A stretch of DNA of 22,915 nt from a virus. The stretch is taken from positions 1-22,915 of IMG/VR virus record IMGVR_UViG_3300017714_000190; one strand, 5' to 3'. Shown in pieces: positions 17,101-22,600 of the stretch. The notes under the pieces are model-generated. The model was not told the origin of the DNA. It worked only from the letters and a program-made list of their open reading frames with translations, and did no database searches. Positions within the stretch are counted from its first letter, which is position 1. Each line of letters starts with the position of its first letter. A program made the position numbers and the translations under genes.

Positions 17101-18255
17101 GATGGTAATTGGGGTAATTTAACAGGATCAAATACTTCTAGGTATCCTGGATTTATTGAATGTGATGGAACTTCATTGCAAGCAAGTCAATATCCAGATT
17201 TATTTGATGTTATTGGCAATACATATGGTGGTGGTGGATTCAGGAGTGCTGCTGTAACATCAAGAGTTTATAGTGGCAGTTTCAACATACCGGATTTCAG
17301 AAATAGAAGAGTATTTGGAACTGGTACTGTAGATGGAAATTCTCCAGCAAGTCCAAGTGTTGTTACTAGATTTAATGCTGATGATAGCGGGACTGGTGAC
17401 TCTACTGAAGTGGGGTCTGAAGGTGGTAACTGGTACATTGCAAAAGTTGATGCTGCTGGAACCCCACCATTAGAACAAATTCAAGGAACTGGTAATGAAG
17501 GAACCGCTGGTATATTCTATGCACTTGGCACAGTTAATACTACTGGTTATGAGGAAATTAGTTCTAGAGTTAGTTTTAATATTGCAGGAAATATGAATGC
17601 TGATGTTGGACCTATGATAGAAACTTTAGTACCAATTCCAGGGCATACACATTCAGCTGGAAGTGCTAGATCTTTGAATGTGCCTATTGGTTTGATGGCA
17701 TGGGGTATTAGAGCTATGAGATGGGTCTATGAAGATAAGTTTGAGAGAGTATCTAATGATAACTGGGCTAACAATATTCCTCAGGGTCCAAGTGATGTCA
17801 ACCCCGGCACTAGTTACACTAAAACATATACTAATTTTTGGCCTTCTCCTAGAGATAATAGTTTACAGTTAGATAATAATAAAAATGCTGGAAACTATCA
17901 ATATATGGGAGCATTGGATGTCTTTACCGGTGCTGCAAATTCAAACTTGTTTACTCCCGCTGGTGGAATGTTGCAACATAATCATACATTATCTACCACT
18001 GAGTATGGAGATCAAAACAACGCATTTACATATGGAAATAATAATGGAGTAGGTACATCTTTTGGTGGAGCTGCTACTAATAATACAGTTGCAGTTGCAT
18101 TTAGTTCTTCTGAAATTGGTATTAGAGCTAACTTTGGGACATTCCAATTAGATAGTTCAAAAGCATTAATTCCTGAGGTGTCTATTCGACCAAATAAAAT
18201 AATTCCTTTAATTCAACCATTCTTTAGAGCGAAGTACCTAATTAAAGCATTCTAA
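14122..18255 (+). CDS. Mosaic glycine-rich tail adhesin with beta-sandwich repeats and C-terminal collar domain, 1377 aa
   Basis: Residues 1-530 are glycine-rich. At least two units follow the order T-F-T-L-P-S-G-V-T or S-I-T-I-P-A-G-I-S, then GAQGG or GGGGGG, then a VG-x-x-G strand, a glycine run, and A-x-A-G-G-G-G-G, closing with G-R-I-S-I-S-Y (392) or G-K-I-V-I-S-Y (522). This resembles the ALK/LTK glycine-rich domain (PF12810). Residues about 535-970 contain four beta-sandwich repeats of 103-110 residues. Residues 984-1377 are a collar module: G-T-V-I-T-I-F, P-G-F-I-E-C-D-G-T, Q-Y-P-D-L-F-D-V-I-G, F-N-I-P-D-F, and the H-x-H motifs H1175-T-H1177 and H1286-N-H1288, ending FRAKYLIKAF. It starts 5 nt after the previous gene without a clear ribosome site. 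Methionine 972 sits at the module junction behind GAAGGA, hinting that a separate collar gene was fused on. A host-recognition adhesin is the best reading; the receptor is unknown. Confidence 0.88.
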   Translation: MAIVTQTFDVAGLTTFTLPSGVTEFDYEVHGGGGGGSGNDAGSPGGSGGNGSLVVGKAIGITGGTTLQIFVGEGGFGGTTGGGGAGGPGGTNGGSVSGGGSGGNAGNSGSSGGGGGGGAASYITIDPGSPAGGTINYNQLFAVGTSITIPAGISTVNYTIKGAQGGHGGASLGIFEGVGATTIAPRGQGGQIISGTLSNVAGKALSIIVGTRGQNGAQGAGSTPGGAGGGGVKLGGVGATGAASGETWQTSAGGGGGGGDTAIRVVNDGNAIAVLAGGGGGSGGQQFNSPLDYTTIYPADTRLSSSLNNTNGDNSNVPSATAGNSGGGGGGAGNPGGALGIVGAGYSYTAGNHGAGNTGQGGGGYYNPSYTTDASLGDTNGHRSESDQAINGRISISYTNVISGDAIVIAGGGGGAGGAGNDGSGPSPSQRGFDGGVATTTTQNLTSGSNAPNHGSDGGGGGGGGGGSPGGSPGFTPSSDVDAGGGGGGTSFHNLGYHGAAPSFSQSSYSTGGGQSTNGNRGKIVISYNNEDAAPDSPGNFSDKTNALLNTAYFTTEEKTVAGINVSVPASAVNAVIVKNDSSMIGDTTFVNGDRFKLLVTSSSAYNAEEIGTIYYGEIGSQVTASFKVTTISVPPNIPDPFSFTDVTNQPLLTYVDSNEVTISGLNAGSGALASVSAITGGNITEAAVVINGVEQGASGAISNGDTLKLRVLTSGIPNLTTVASVVVGTGSPVIWNVGTLLTVDTGVDPFNFTDISGGVANTQYASNVETITGINSPAVVSVTTNFQVNVNGTGWVTPTSTTTISNNQTLQVRGTSGPSDGDVVTALVQIGGGAAGVVTDEWRIATGTAADFTPDAFNFVDRNNQQGFVTVYSNTVVPGGFDSTTSFSASVTSAGNTSSQEVSFDTGNTWNPLPYAITDYVPGTPVQLRLVTGSYASTGATLSVTIGSVTDTWTVTVLSAPPAAGGEGTWMSKRKKEDGYALGTVITIFRQADGNWGNLTGSNTSRYPGFIECDGTSLQASQYPDLFDVIGNTYGGGGFRSAAVTSRVYSGSFNIPDFRNRRVFGTGTVDGNSPASPSVVTRFNADDSGTGDSTEVGSEGGNWYIAKVDAAGTPPLEQIQGTGNEGTAGIFYALGTVNTTGYEEISSRVSFNIAGNMNADVGPMIETLVPIPGHTHSAGSARSLNVPIGLMAWGIRAMRWVYEDKFERVSNDNWANNIPQGPSDVNPGTSYTKTYTNFWPSPRDNSLQLDNNKNAGNYQYMGALDVFTGAANSNLFTPAGGMLQHNHTLSTTEYGDQNNAFTYGNNNGVGTSFGGAATNNTVAVAFSSSEIGIRANFGTFQLDSSKALIPEVSIRPNKIIPLIQPFFRAKYLIKAF
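14212..15710 (+). repeat. Glycine-codon repeat tract
   Basis: GGN-rich low-complexity DNA encodes runs of six to ten glycines, for example six at 14212-14229, seven at 14455-14475, seven at 14878-14898 and ten at 15493-15522. GGC, GGT and GGA alternate, so the runs are not perfect microsatellites, but unequal exchange between them could change the length of the domain in frame. Seven X-Pro-Gly triplets (S, G, D, T, N, S and S before Pro-Gly) are scattered through it. Confidence 0.85.
15725..17010 (+). repeat. Four tandem beta-sandwich repeats in the mosaic adhesin
   Basis: Repeat starts are at about residues 535 (PGNFSDKTN), 638 (PFSFTDVTN), 748 (PFNFTDISG) and 855 (AFNFVDRNN). The second to fourth units then have a V-x-S-N-x-V/E-T/V stretch and the first three a V/I-x-G-I/L-N motif. 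Units close with a strand such as VIWNVGT, DEWRIAT or DTWTVTV. The pattern fits Ig-like or cadherin-like beta-sandwich modules acting as spacers between the glycine-rich head and the collar domain. The fold is inferred from strand patterning only. Confidence 0.75.
17023..17037 (+). other. Possible internal ribosome site and start (Met 972) in the mosaic adhesin
   Basis: GAAGGA at 17023-17028 lies 6 nt before an in-frame ATG at 17035, exactly at the junction between the last beta-sandwich repeat and the collar module. Starting here would give a 406-residue collar protein beginning MSKRKKEDGYALG, close in length to the 450-residue stand-alone paralogue. The site may be a relic of gene fusion or may still be used. 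GGA and GAA codons are common here, so chance is not excluded. Confidence 0.35.
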
Positions 18256-18258
18256 ATA
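18251..18258 (+). promoter_or_regulatory. Possible T4-type late promoter octamer
   Basis: TCTAAATA spans the stop codon of the mosaic adhesin gene and lies 28 nt upstream of the first oxygenase ATG, in the only gap of more than 15 nt between 11893 and 22189. It matches the T4 late octamer TATAAATA at seven of eight positions. Placement at the start of the accessory gene string favours function, but AT-rich DNA yields such octamers by chance. Confidence 0.35.
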
Positions 18259-18286
18259 GTTATATCGTTTTAACATGTGAATAATA

Positions 18287-18958
18287 ATGCCTTCTGTACC
18301 TATTAAACCGCTTGAATTGATGCAGGATCCTAAACTCACTAAGTTTGAGTTTAAAGATTTTATTGGTCTCTGGGAAAACTTTGTTCCTGCATATATGTGC
18401 GAACAAGTTATAAATCATTATGAAGAATATATGTGTAATGGAAGTTTTATTAATTCTAGTGCTGAAGAACAACCTGTAGATAATGGCAAAACTACCGTTA
18501 TGGACGGTGGTACTCAATTTGCAAATGGTAAACTGGGAAGAAAAGATACCGCTATCCTATTAAATGATTCTAATCCTGTTTTGGGATCACAAATAAATCA
18601 ATATCTTACAGCATGTACTCAACAATATGTTGAGAAATATAGTCAGTTAAAAAATGCTAGATATGTTTCTGGTGATATGAAACTTCAAAAAACAGAACCC
18701 GAAGGTGGGTATCATGTTTGGCACTATGAAACGGGTGGATATCATTATAGTTATCGTGAATTAGTTTGGGCGATTTACTTAAATGATATGCCAGAAGGAG
18801 AAGCAGAAACAGAATTTCTCTATCAAAGAAGAAGAATCCAACCAAAACAAGGCACTTTAGTTATTTGGCCTGCTAGTATGACTCACGTTCATAAAGGTAA
18901 TACTGTGTTTACTCAAGATAAATACATTTTGACTGGATGGTACATTAAGGTTCCGTAA
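18287..18958 (+). CDS. Prolyl-4-hydroxylase-like 2OG/Fe(II) oxygenase, 223 aa
   Basis: Probably a cytosolic non-haem iron dioxygenase that hydroxylates a protein side chain using 2-oxoglutarate and oxygen. The double-stranded beta-helix core runs from about residue 125 to the end. Iron ligands appear to be H146 and E148 (WHYE), an H-x-E variant of the usual H-x-D, and H202 in T-H-V-H-K-G. K212 in DKYILTGW fits the 2-oxoglutarate-binding lysine. The segment WAIYLNDMPEGEAETEF followed by I-Q-P-K-Q-G-T-L-V-I-W-P is typical of the P4H branch. The start is the first ATG after an in-frame stop; no Shine-Dalgarno is evident. It lies 31 nt after the adhesin gene and 1 nt before the chaperone-like gene. 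The family call is strong. The substrate is unknown, with the glycine-rich adhesin upstream the obvious candidate by position. Confidence 0.88.
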   Translation: MPSVPIKPLELMQDPKLTKFEFKDFIGLWENFVPAYMCEQVINHYEEYMCNGSFINSSAEEQPVDNGKTTVMDGGTQFANGKLGRKDTAILLNDSNPVLGSQINQYLTACTQQYVEKYSQLKNARYVSGDMKLQKTEPEGGYHVWHYETGGYHYSYRELVWAIYLNDMPEGEAETEFLYQRRRIQPKQGTLVIWPASMTHVHKGNTVFTQDKYILTGWYIKVP

Positions 18959-18959
18959 G

Positions 18960-19883
18960 ATGCAAGTAAAAGCTCCAATAATCGAAGTTAATTTCGATGA
19001 AAAGGTGATTGTTTCACAATCACAGCATACAGTTATGCCCCGTGATGAAGCATGGGACAAATTTGTTCTGGATTATTTACAACCTTTGTGGCATGATCCT
19101 GGCAAAGATGAAATGCAATTTTTTGCATACTACACTGATGGATCTTACATGTGTCAGCGTAAGAAAAAAAGAGTTGATTTTCAAAACCAATCTTCATATT
19201 GGCAGACATATCAATTCAATATATTAGGAAAAGAAGAAGCAGAAAAAATTTCTCTATTATTTGATACTGTTTTCTTTTTGGAAAAAAGTGCTAAGAAAGA
19301 ATCATTCAAAGAATCTGCTAAAGAATTTTATGATAAAGCATTTTATCATGAAAAGAAATATATGAAGATGGTTAAAGAGATAAGAGGAATGTTGTTATAC
19401 AGTGACTGGAGGATGTGTGTAGATTATGAAGAAGAATTTGATGGTGAACAAGAAATGTGGAAAACCTGGAGAAAAGCATTAAGAAGAGTTCTTCCTAAAT
19501 TTGACACTTTTGAAACTGCGTTCGATGCATTTAAAGCTGCATGTGTTGCAAAATATCCTGTTGACCCTAACCAATATTTCAAACAATATCCAGACGGAAA
19601 AGATTCTGATGGAAATGTGGTAGAATACATGAGTACAGAAGATCAATTTACTAAAATGGACTTTATAGCTTCTGGCGATTTTGTTGCAGCAAACATGGAA
19701 GGTGTTGTTGAATACTTAGAACAAGTTAAAAATGATGAAATTGAAGTTGAGTCTAAAATGTATGAACTGATGGATACTTTGGAAACTAATTTGATTTATC
19801 CAGAGTTGAAAGGAAAACTATTCAAACAAGATCCAACAGGTGGTGATGTAGCAGAACACATTGGAAACATCGAAACAGATTAG
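18960..19883 (+). CDS. Tail assembly chaperone-like protein, 307 aa
   Basis: Residues about 142-179 carry the signature of phage tail assembly chaperones (PF16778-like): R142, L145-L146, S148-D149-W150, then after a short acidic loop W167, W170-R171, A173-L174-R175 and P179. In that family the usual pattern is R-x-x-L-L-x-x-S-D-W followed by W-x-x-Y-R-x-A-L-R-x-x-P, and members help fibre proteins fold or trimerise. A charged, probably coiled-coil segment (about 90-140) precedes the motif. The N-terminal 90 residues and the acidic C-terminus are not recognised. The protein is longer than typical members. TAAGG at 18946-18950 gives a 9-nt spacing to the ATG. It lies between two hydroxylase genes directly after the adhesins, which fits a role in fibre maturation. 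The motif is visible; the chaperone function is inferred. Confidence 0.65.
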   Translation: MQVKAPIIEVNFDEKVIVSQSQHTVMPRDEAWDKFVLDYLQPLWHDPGKDEMQFFAYYTDGSYMCQRKKKRVDFQNQSSYWQTYQFNILGKEEAEKISLLFDTVFFLEKSAKKESFKESAKEFYDKAFYHEKKYMKMVKEIRGMLLYSDWRMCVDYEEEFDGEQEMWKTWRKALRRVLPKFDTFETAFDAFKAACVAKYPVDPNQYFKQYPDGKDSDGNVVEYMSTEDQFTKMDFIASGDFVAANMEGVVEYLEQVKNDEIEVESKMYELMDTLETNLIYPELKGKLFKQDPTGGDVAEHIGNIETD

Positions 19884-19897
19884 ATTTAAATTTTATT

Positions 19898-20542
19898 ATG
19901 TTTGATACTTTTAGAATGTTGGGTGATGAAGATCTCAATGAAATTATGGAATATTATAGTTTCTGTAAATTTAGAGACGGATCTGCATCTGGAGACAATA
20001 ATAAATTAAAAAAATATAATTTAGAATTGTCTGATACTGAAGAAAATGAAACAAGCTTGCATAATCTGACAGAGAGTGCTATAAGAAATTGCACTGAGTT
20101 TGGATATGTTTACACACCAAAGTGTTGGAATTCTCCCATGTTCTTAAAATATGAGAAGGACATGCACTATGCGTATCATAACGATTATTATCAGATGAAT
20201 GGTGTTAGAACTGACTTTAGTGTCAGTTGTTTTTTAAATTCTCCTGATGAATATGAGGGAGGAGAGTTAATGCTCCACCTAGGTACACATGAAGTATCAT
20301 ATAAATTAGATCCTGGCATGTGTGTAATTTATCCAACAGGTACATTACATAAAGTAAATCCTGTTATTTCTGGGGAAAGGAAAGTGATGGTGTTTTGGGT
20401 GCAATCTGTGATTAATGATAGTAGGGTTCGCTCTTCTGTCATTGATATATCTAAAACAGTTTGCAAACATAGAGATTTAATACATCCTGTTGCTGCTGAT
20501 TTTGAAAAAATCAGATATAATTTAATTCGAGAGTTTTCGTGA
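19898..20542 (+). CDS. PKHD-type 2OG/Fe(II) hydroxylase (YbiX/PiuC-like), 214 aa
   Basis: A second non-haem iron dioxygenase, of the PKHD type. Iron ligands are H94 and D96 (YHNDYYQM) and H151 (T-L-H-K-V-N-P-V). R161 in SGERKVMVFWVQS fits the 2-oxoglutarate arginine, and VRTDFSVSCFLNSPDEYEGG contains the characteristic R-x-D-x-S and Y-x-G-G-E-L elements. The family tail D-S-R-V-R is also present. At 214 residues it is near the usual length of about 225. It begins 14 nt after the chaperone-like gene with an AT-only leader and no Shine-Dalgarno, and its TGA shares a base with the next ATG. PKHD proteins are widespread in cyanophages and bacteria with mostly unproven substrates, so only the chemistry, not the target, can be stated. 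Confidence 0.88.
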   Translation: MFDTFRMLGDEDLNEIMEYYSFCKFRDGSASGDNNKLKKYNLELSDTEENETSLHNLTESAIRNCTEFGYVYTPKCWNSPMFLKYEKDMHYAYHNDYYQMNGVRTDFSVSCFLNSPDEYEGGELMLHLGTHEVSYKLDPGMCVIYPTGTLHKVNPVISGERKVMVFWVQSVINDSRVRSSVIDISKTVCKHRDLIHPVAADFEKIRYNLIREFS

Positions 20543-21057
20543 TGTTTACAGCAAAAGATATAAAAACGTATCATAGAACATTTTCTAAGACAGAGAGAGA
20601 TGTGATACAAACTCACCTAGCTAGTGGTAACTGGTCTTATGGAAATGTTTCATCGTCACGCTCATATAACAACGCTCCTCCATTTTGGAGAATGAACCTG
20701 ATAGATGAAGAGTTCTTTACTAAACATTTGTTTAAAAAGGTACAAGAAACTGTTGGAGAAGAATTGGTTCTTGAAGACTGTTATTGTAATGGATCTGTAT
20801 ACGGTACTGGTGGACAACCACATGTTGATGCATTTGATGAGCGTGGTAGGACTTTTTTATGGTATGCAAATGAAGGATGGGATATTAGATGGAATGGCAA
20901 AACAGTAATACTATTTGATGAAGGTCCAGAGTTTATTGTACCTGAAATAAATAAGTCTATATACTTCCCAGGGATGGTAAAACATTTCTCTGAAGAAACT
21001 ACCAGAACATTTGGTGGAATGAGAAAAACTCTAGTCTGGAAAACGCAATTAAAATGA
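20542..21057 (+). CDS. 2OG/Fe(II) oxygenase, 171 aa
   Basis: A third, compact 2OG/Fe(II) dioxygenase. Numbering from a GTG that lies one codon upstream, the ligands are H95 and D97 (GQPHVDAF) and H149 (M-V-K-H-F-S), with R162 (RKTLVWK) as the likely 2-oxoglutarate contact; subtract one for the ATG start used here. The cofactor-fold strands F-I-V-P and S-I-Y-F-P-G precede the distal histidine, as in the 2OG-FeII_Oxy_3 group. The ATG at 20542 is preferred because it overlaps the previous stop as TGATG, with GAGAG about 8 nt upstream. The last bases overlap the next start (ATGA). The substrate is unknown. The protein is shorter than the other two hydroxylases and lacks an extended N-terminal domain. 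Confidence 0.82.
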   Translation: MFTAKDIKTYHRTFSKTERDVIQTHLASGNWSYGNVSSSRSYNNAPPFWRMNLIDEEFFTKHLFKKVQETVGEELVLEDCYCNGSVYGTGGQPHVDAFDERGRTFLWYANEGWDIRWNGKTVILFDEGPEFIVPEINKSIYFPGMVKHFSEETTRTFGGMRKTLVWKTQLK

Positions 21058-21407
21058 TATTCGCTGACACCCACGTAATTCATGATGTCTTTGAAAACTA
21101 TGCACGTTCTCTCGATAAGTGCGTAATCATTGTTGATAGAATTGGCATCAATGCTTCATCGGATCAAGATGCTATTGACAATGCTCTAGCATTTTATGGA
21201 GAGGTGTTGCCAGGAAATGTTCTTCCAACATTTAAAGTACAAAAGTTTTTTGTACTTGTGTCTGATGATAAACAAAGATCAATTGAATTTGCAAAAGAAC
21301 ATTTCCCTAAATCTGGCGATGATTTGTCTTATCCAGAAATGAAGGTAAATGTAAAAGTTTATGATAATACTGGATTTCTTGCCTACACGAATGGTTTAAC
21401 ATTATGA
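21054..21407 (+). CDS. Unrecognised protein, 117 aa
   Basis: I do not recognise this protein. It starts in a 4-base ATGA overlap with the third oxygenase gene and ends in another ATGA overlap with the next gene, so it is almost certainly translated as part of the same unit. The sequence looks alpha/beta: a strand CVIIVDRIG near 23-31, a helix after DQDAIDNALAFYG, a strand KFFVLVSDD near 64-72, a helix RSIEFAKEHF and a closing strand VNVKVYD. No catalytic motif, signal peptide or membrane segment is seen. By position it may serve fibre assembly or modification, but that is a guess from neighbours. Confidence 0.8.
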   Translation: MIFADTHVIHDVFENYARSLDKCVIIVDRIGINASSDQDAIDNALAFYGEVLPGNVLPTFKVQKFFVLVSDDKQRSIEFAKEHFPKSGDDLSYPEMKVNVKVYDNTGFLAYTNGLTL

Positions 21408-22189
21408 GAGACTATTTTGGTGGATATAAAGTAATCGATCTTCCCTCTGGAATACAGACTGCATATGGGAAATCGATTATTTACAAGTATTTTAATCCTG
21501 CAGACGCAGAAATTGTTGATCTTTGTGCCGCTATGGAAAGTGGTCTTGCTGAAAAACGTGTAGATGGTGCTAAGATAATTGAAGGTGTAATTACATACAG
21601 GGATGGCGATGAAATTCTTGGTAATCGTGTTAATATTTCTACAACTAAGTATCACACTATCCAGTCATTTCCTTTTGTTTATAAGGAACCAGACAAGCTA
21701 AAAGAATTCAGAAAAAACGGCAATGAGATTGCTATTCATGCATTTTATGCCAATCAAAATTCTGATATTGAATGGGTGCTTGCTGGCATGAGAACTATAA
21801 ACAAACCTATACATGAATTCGATTCATATCAATATTTTAATGATACGAGACAAAGATTGCATAATGCATATCAAGGTTACACTAATATAACATATTGGTT
21901 TAACGTTAATGATGATAAGATAGTTACTGAAATTAGTGATAGAACACCACTTGCACTTAGAGATGGGGATATCATCTATAATCGTGATGTAAGTTATTAT
22001 GAAGCGTTAAAAGCGGAATATTACGGTCATCTTGTAGATTCTAGACTATTAACACAAGATGAGTTTGACATAATCATCAACAATGCACCTAGATTACAAC
22101 AAACCTCCGTTAGATTTACTTGGGATTCTGGTGAGTTAGTGAAAAAACAATTGCAAGTACGAGATGTATTTGAATTTGAAGATGTTTAA
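21404..22189 (+). CDS. Unrecognised protein, 261 aa
   Basis: I do not recognise this protein. It closes the overlapping gene string, starting in an ATGA overlap with its neighbour and followed by a promoter-bearing gap. Visible elements are an N-terminal domain with KVIDLPSGIQTAYG, two similar R-D-G-D turns (YRDGDEILGNR near 66 and LRDGDIIYNRD near 185), a W-F-N-V-N-D-D strand and a helical segment SYYEALKAEYYGHL with a following T-Q-D-E-F-D helix. It is rich in Y, N and D and has no membrane segment. The two R-D-G-D turns could reflect a duplicated subdomain. A role in the virion or in fibre maturation is possible from context only. Confidence 0.82.
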   Translation: MRDYFGGYKVIDLPSGIQTAYGKSIIYKYFNPADAEIVDLCAAMESGLAEKRVDGAKIIEGVITYRDGDEILGNRVNISTTKYHTIQSFPFVYKEPDKLKEFRKNGNEIAIHAFYANQNSDIEWVLAGMRTINKPIHEFDSYQYFNDTRQRLHNAYQGYTNITYWFNVNDDKIVTEISDRTPLALRDGDIIYNRDVSYYEALKAEYYGHLVDSRLLTQDEFDIIINNAPRLQQTSVRFTWDSGELVKKQLQVRDVFEFEDV

Positions 22190-22192
22190 ATG

Positions 22193-22221
22193 TTGACCCT
22201 TCATACCTTGTGTGGTACAAT
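22193..22221 (+). promoter_or_regulatory. Strong sigma70-type promoter with extended -10
   Basis: TTGACC (22193-22198), a 17-nt spacer and TACAAT (22216-22221) form a near-consensus promoter. TGG directly before the -10 box gives the extended -10 TGn. Transcription would start near 22228, about 20 nt before the ATG at 22248. It lies in the 58-nt gap after the overlapping gene string, where a new unit would be expected. This is the form of promoter that T4-like phages use for early transcription by unmodified host polymerase. Confidence 0.7.
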
Positions 22222-22247
22222 GGTAAAACAATGTAAATGGTAATTTG

Positions 22248-22514
22248 ATGAAAGTTCCCACACAGTATGAACTAACACACTATCAATTGCAAGCAATGTT
22301 GCGAGATAATAATATTCATGAAAGTGAATTGAAATATCTTGGTGATCGTGTGTATCCTGAAAGCTTTAAAGCACATCCAGAGTATCATGGTGTTGTAATG
22401 CCATGGTATCTTGTGGGAGGAGATAATGAGGTGCCAGTTGCTGACATCGCATCTGTAGATCAGGTGGATGATGACGATATTGTACCAGAGAACGACGGTT
22501 GGGGACAACAATGA
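22248..22514 (+). CDS. Small acidic protein of unknown function, 88 aa
   Basis: I do not recognise this protein. It begins MKVPTQYELTHYQLQ; a TTG one codon upstream is possible but the ATG is preferred. The N-terminal half is likely helical (QLQAMLRDNN, SELKYLG), a P-W-Y-L-V-G-G motif sits near residue 52, and the C-terminal third is very acidic (D-D-D-D-I-V-P-E-N-D). It lies directly downstream of the strong sigma70-type promoter, so early expression is likely. Small acidic early phage proteins often bind host enzymes or mimic DNA, but nothing here proves that. Its end overlaps a ten-codon frame. Confidence 0.78.
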   Translation: MKVPTQYELTHYQLQAMLRDNNIHESELKYLGDRVYPESFKAHPEYHGVVMPWYLVGGDNEVPVADIASVDQVDDDDIVPENDGWGQQ

Positions 22515-22543
22515 ATTATAAAGAGATTGTGAAGAAACTGTAA
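22511..22543 (+). CDS. Ten-codon open frame, possible leader peptide or gene remnant
   Basis: ATG at 22511 overlaps the previous stop as ATGA and follows a G-rich GGGGAC stretch about 5 nt upstream, so it is well placed for coupled translation. It encodes only MNYKEIVKKL before TAA. It may be a short peptide, the stub of a truncated gene, or chance. No homology can be judged at this length. Confidence 0.3.
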   Translation: MNYKEIVKKL

Positions 22544-22549
22544 CAACCC

Positions 22550-22578
22550 TTGCGTCAACACGGTTGATCGTCTAAAAT
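22550..22578 (+). promoter_or_regulatory. Possible sigma70-type promoter
   Basis: TTGCGT (22550-22555), a 17-nt spacer and TAAAAT (22573-22578) precede the ATG at 22601 by 22 nt, matching the layout of the stronger promoter at 22193. The -10 box is good; the -35 box keeps only TTG. It lies in the 57-nt stretch after the ten-codon frame, where no other feature is seen. Confidence 0.4.
22555..22567 (+). repeat. Short inverted repeat in the promoter spacer
   Basis: TCAAC-ACG-GTTGA is a perfect 5-base palindrome around a 3-base centre, placed between the -35 and -10 boxes of the possible promoter. There is no following T-run, so it is not a terminator. It could be an operator, or chance. Confidence 0.25.
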
Positions 22579-22600
22579 AACAAAGTCAAGCAAAAAACCC

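Noticed and set aside
18256-18286. GTTA...TAAC inverted repeat as a terminator after the adhesin gene
   Set aside because: The stem is only four AT-rich pairs with a long loop and no T-run after it.
20539-20541. GTG as start of the third oxygenase
   Set aside because: It adds one residue only, and the ATG next to it overlaps the previous stop in the usual TGATG form.
20946-20953. AATAAATA as a T4-type late promoter
   Set aside because: It lies about 100 nt before the next start, deep inside an overlapping gene string, and is ordinary coding sequence in AT-rich DNA.
22245-22247. TTG as start of the small acidic gene
   Set aside because: The adjacent ATG is the stronger codon and no ribosome site favours the TTG.
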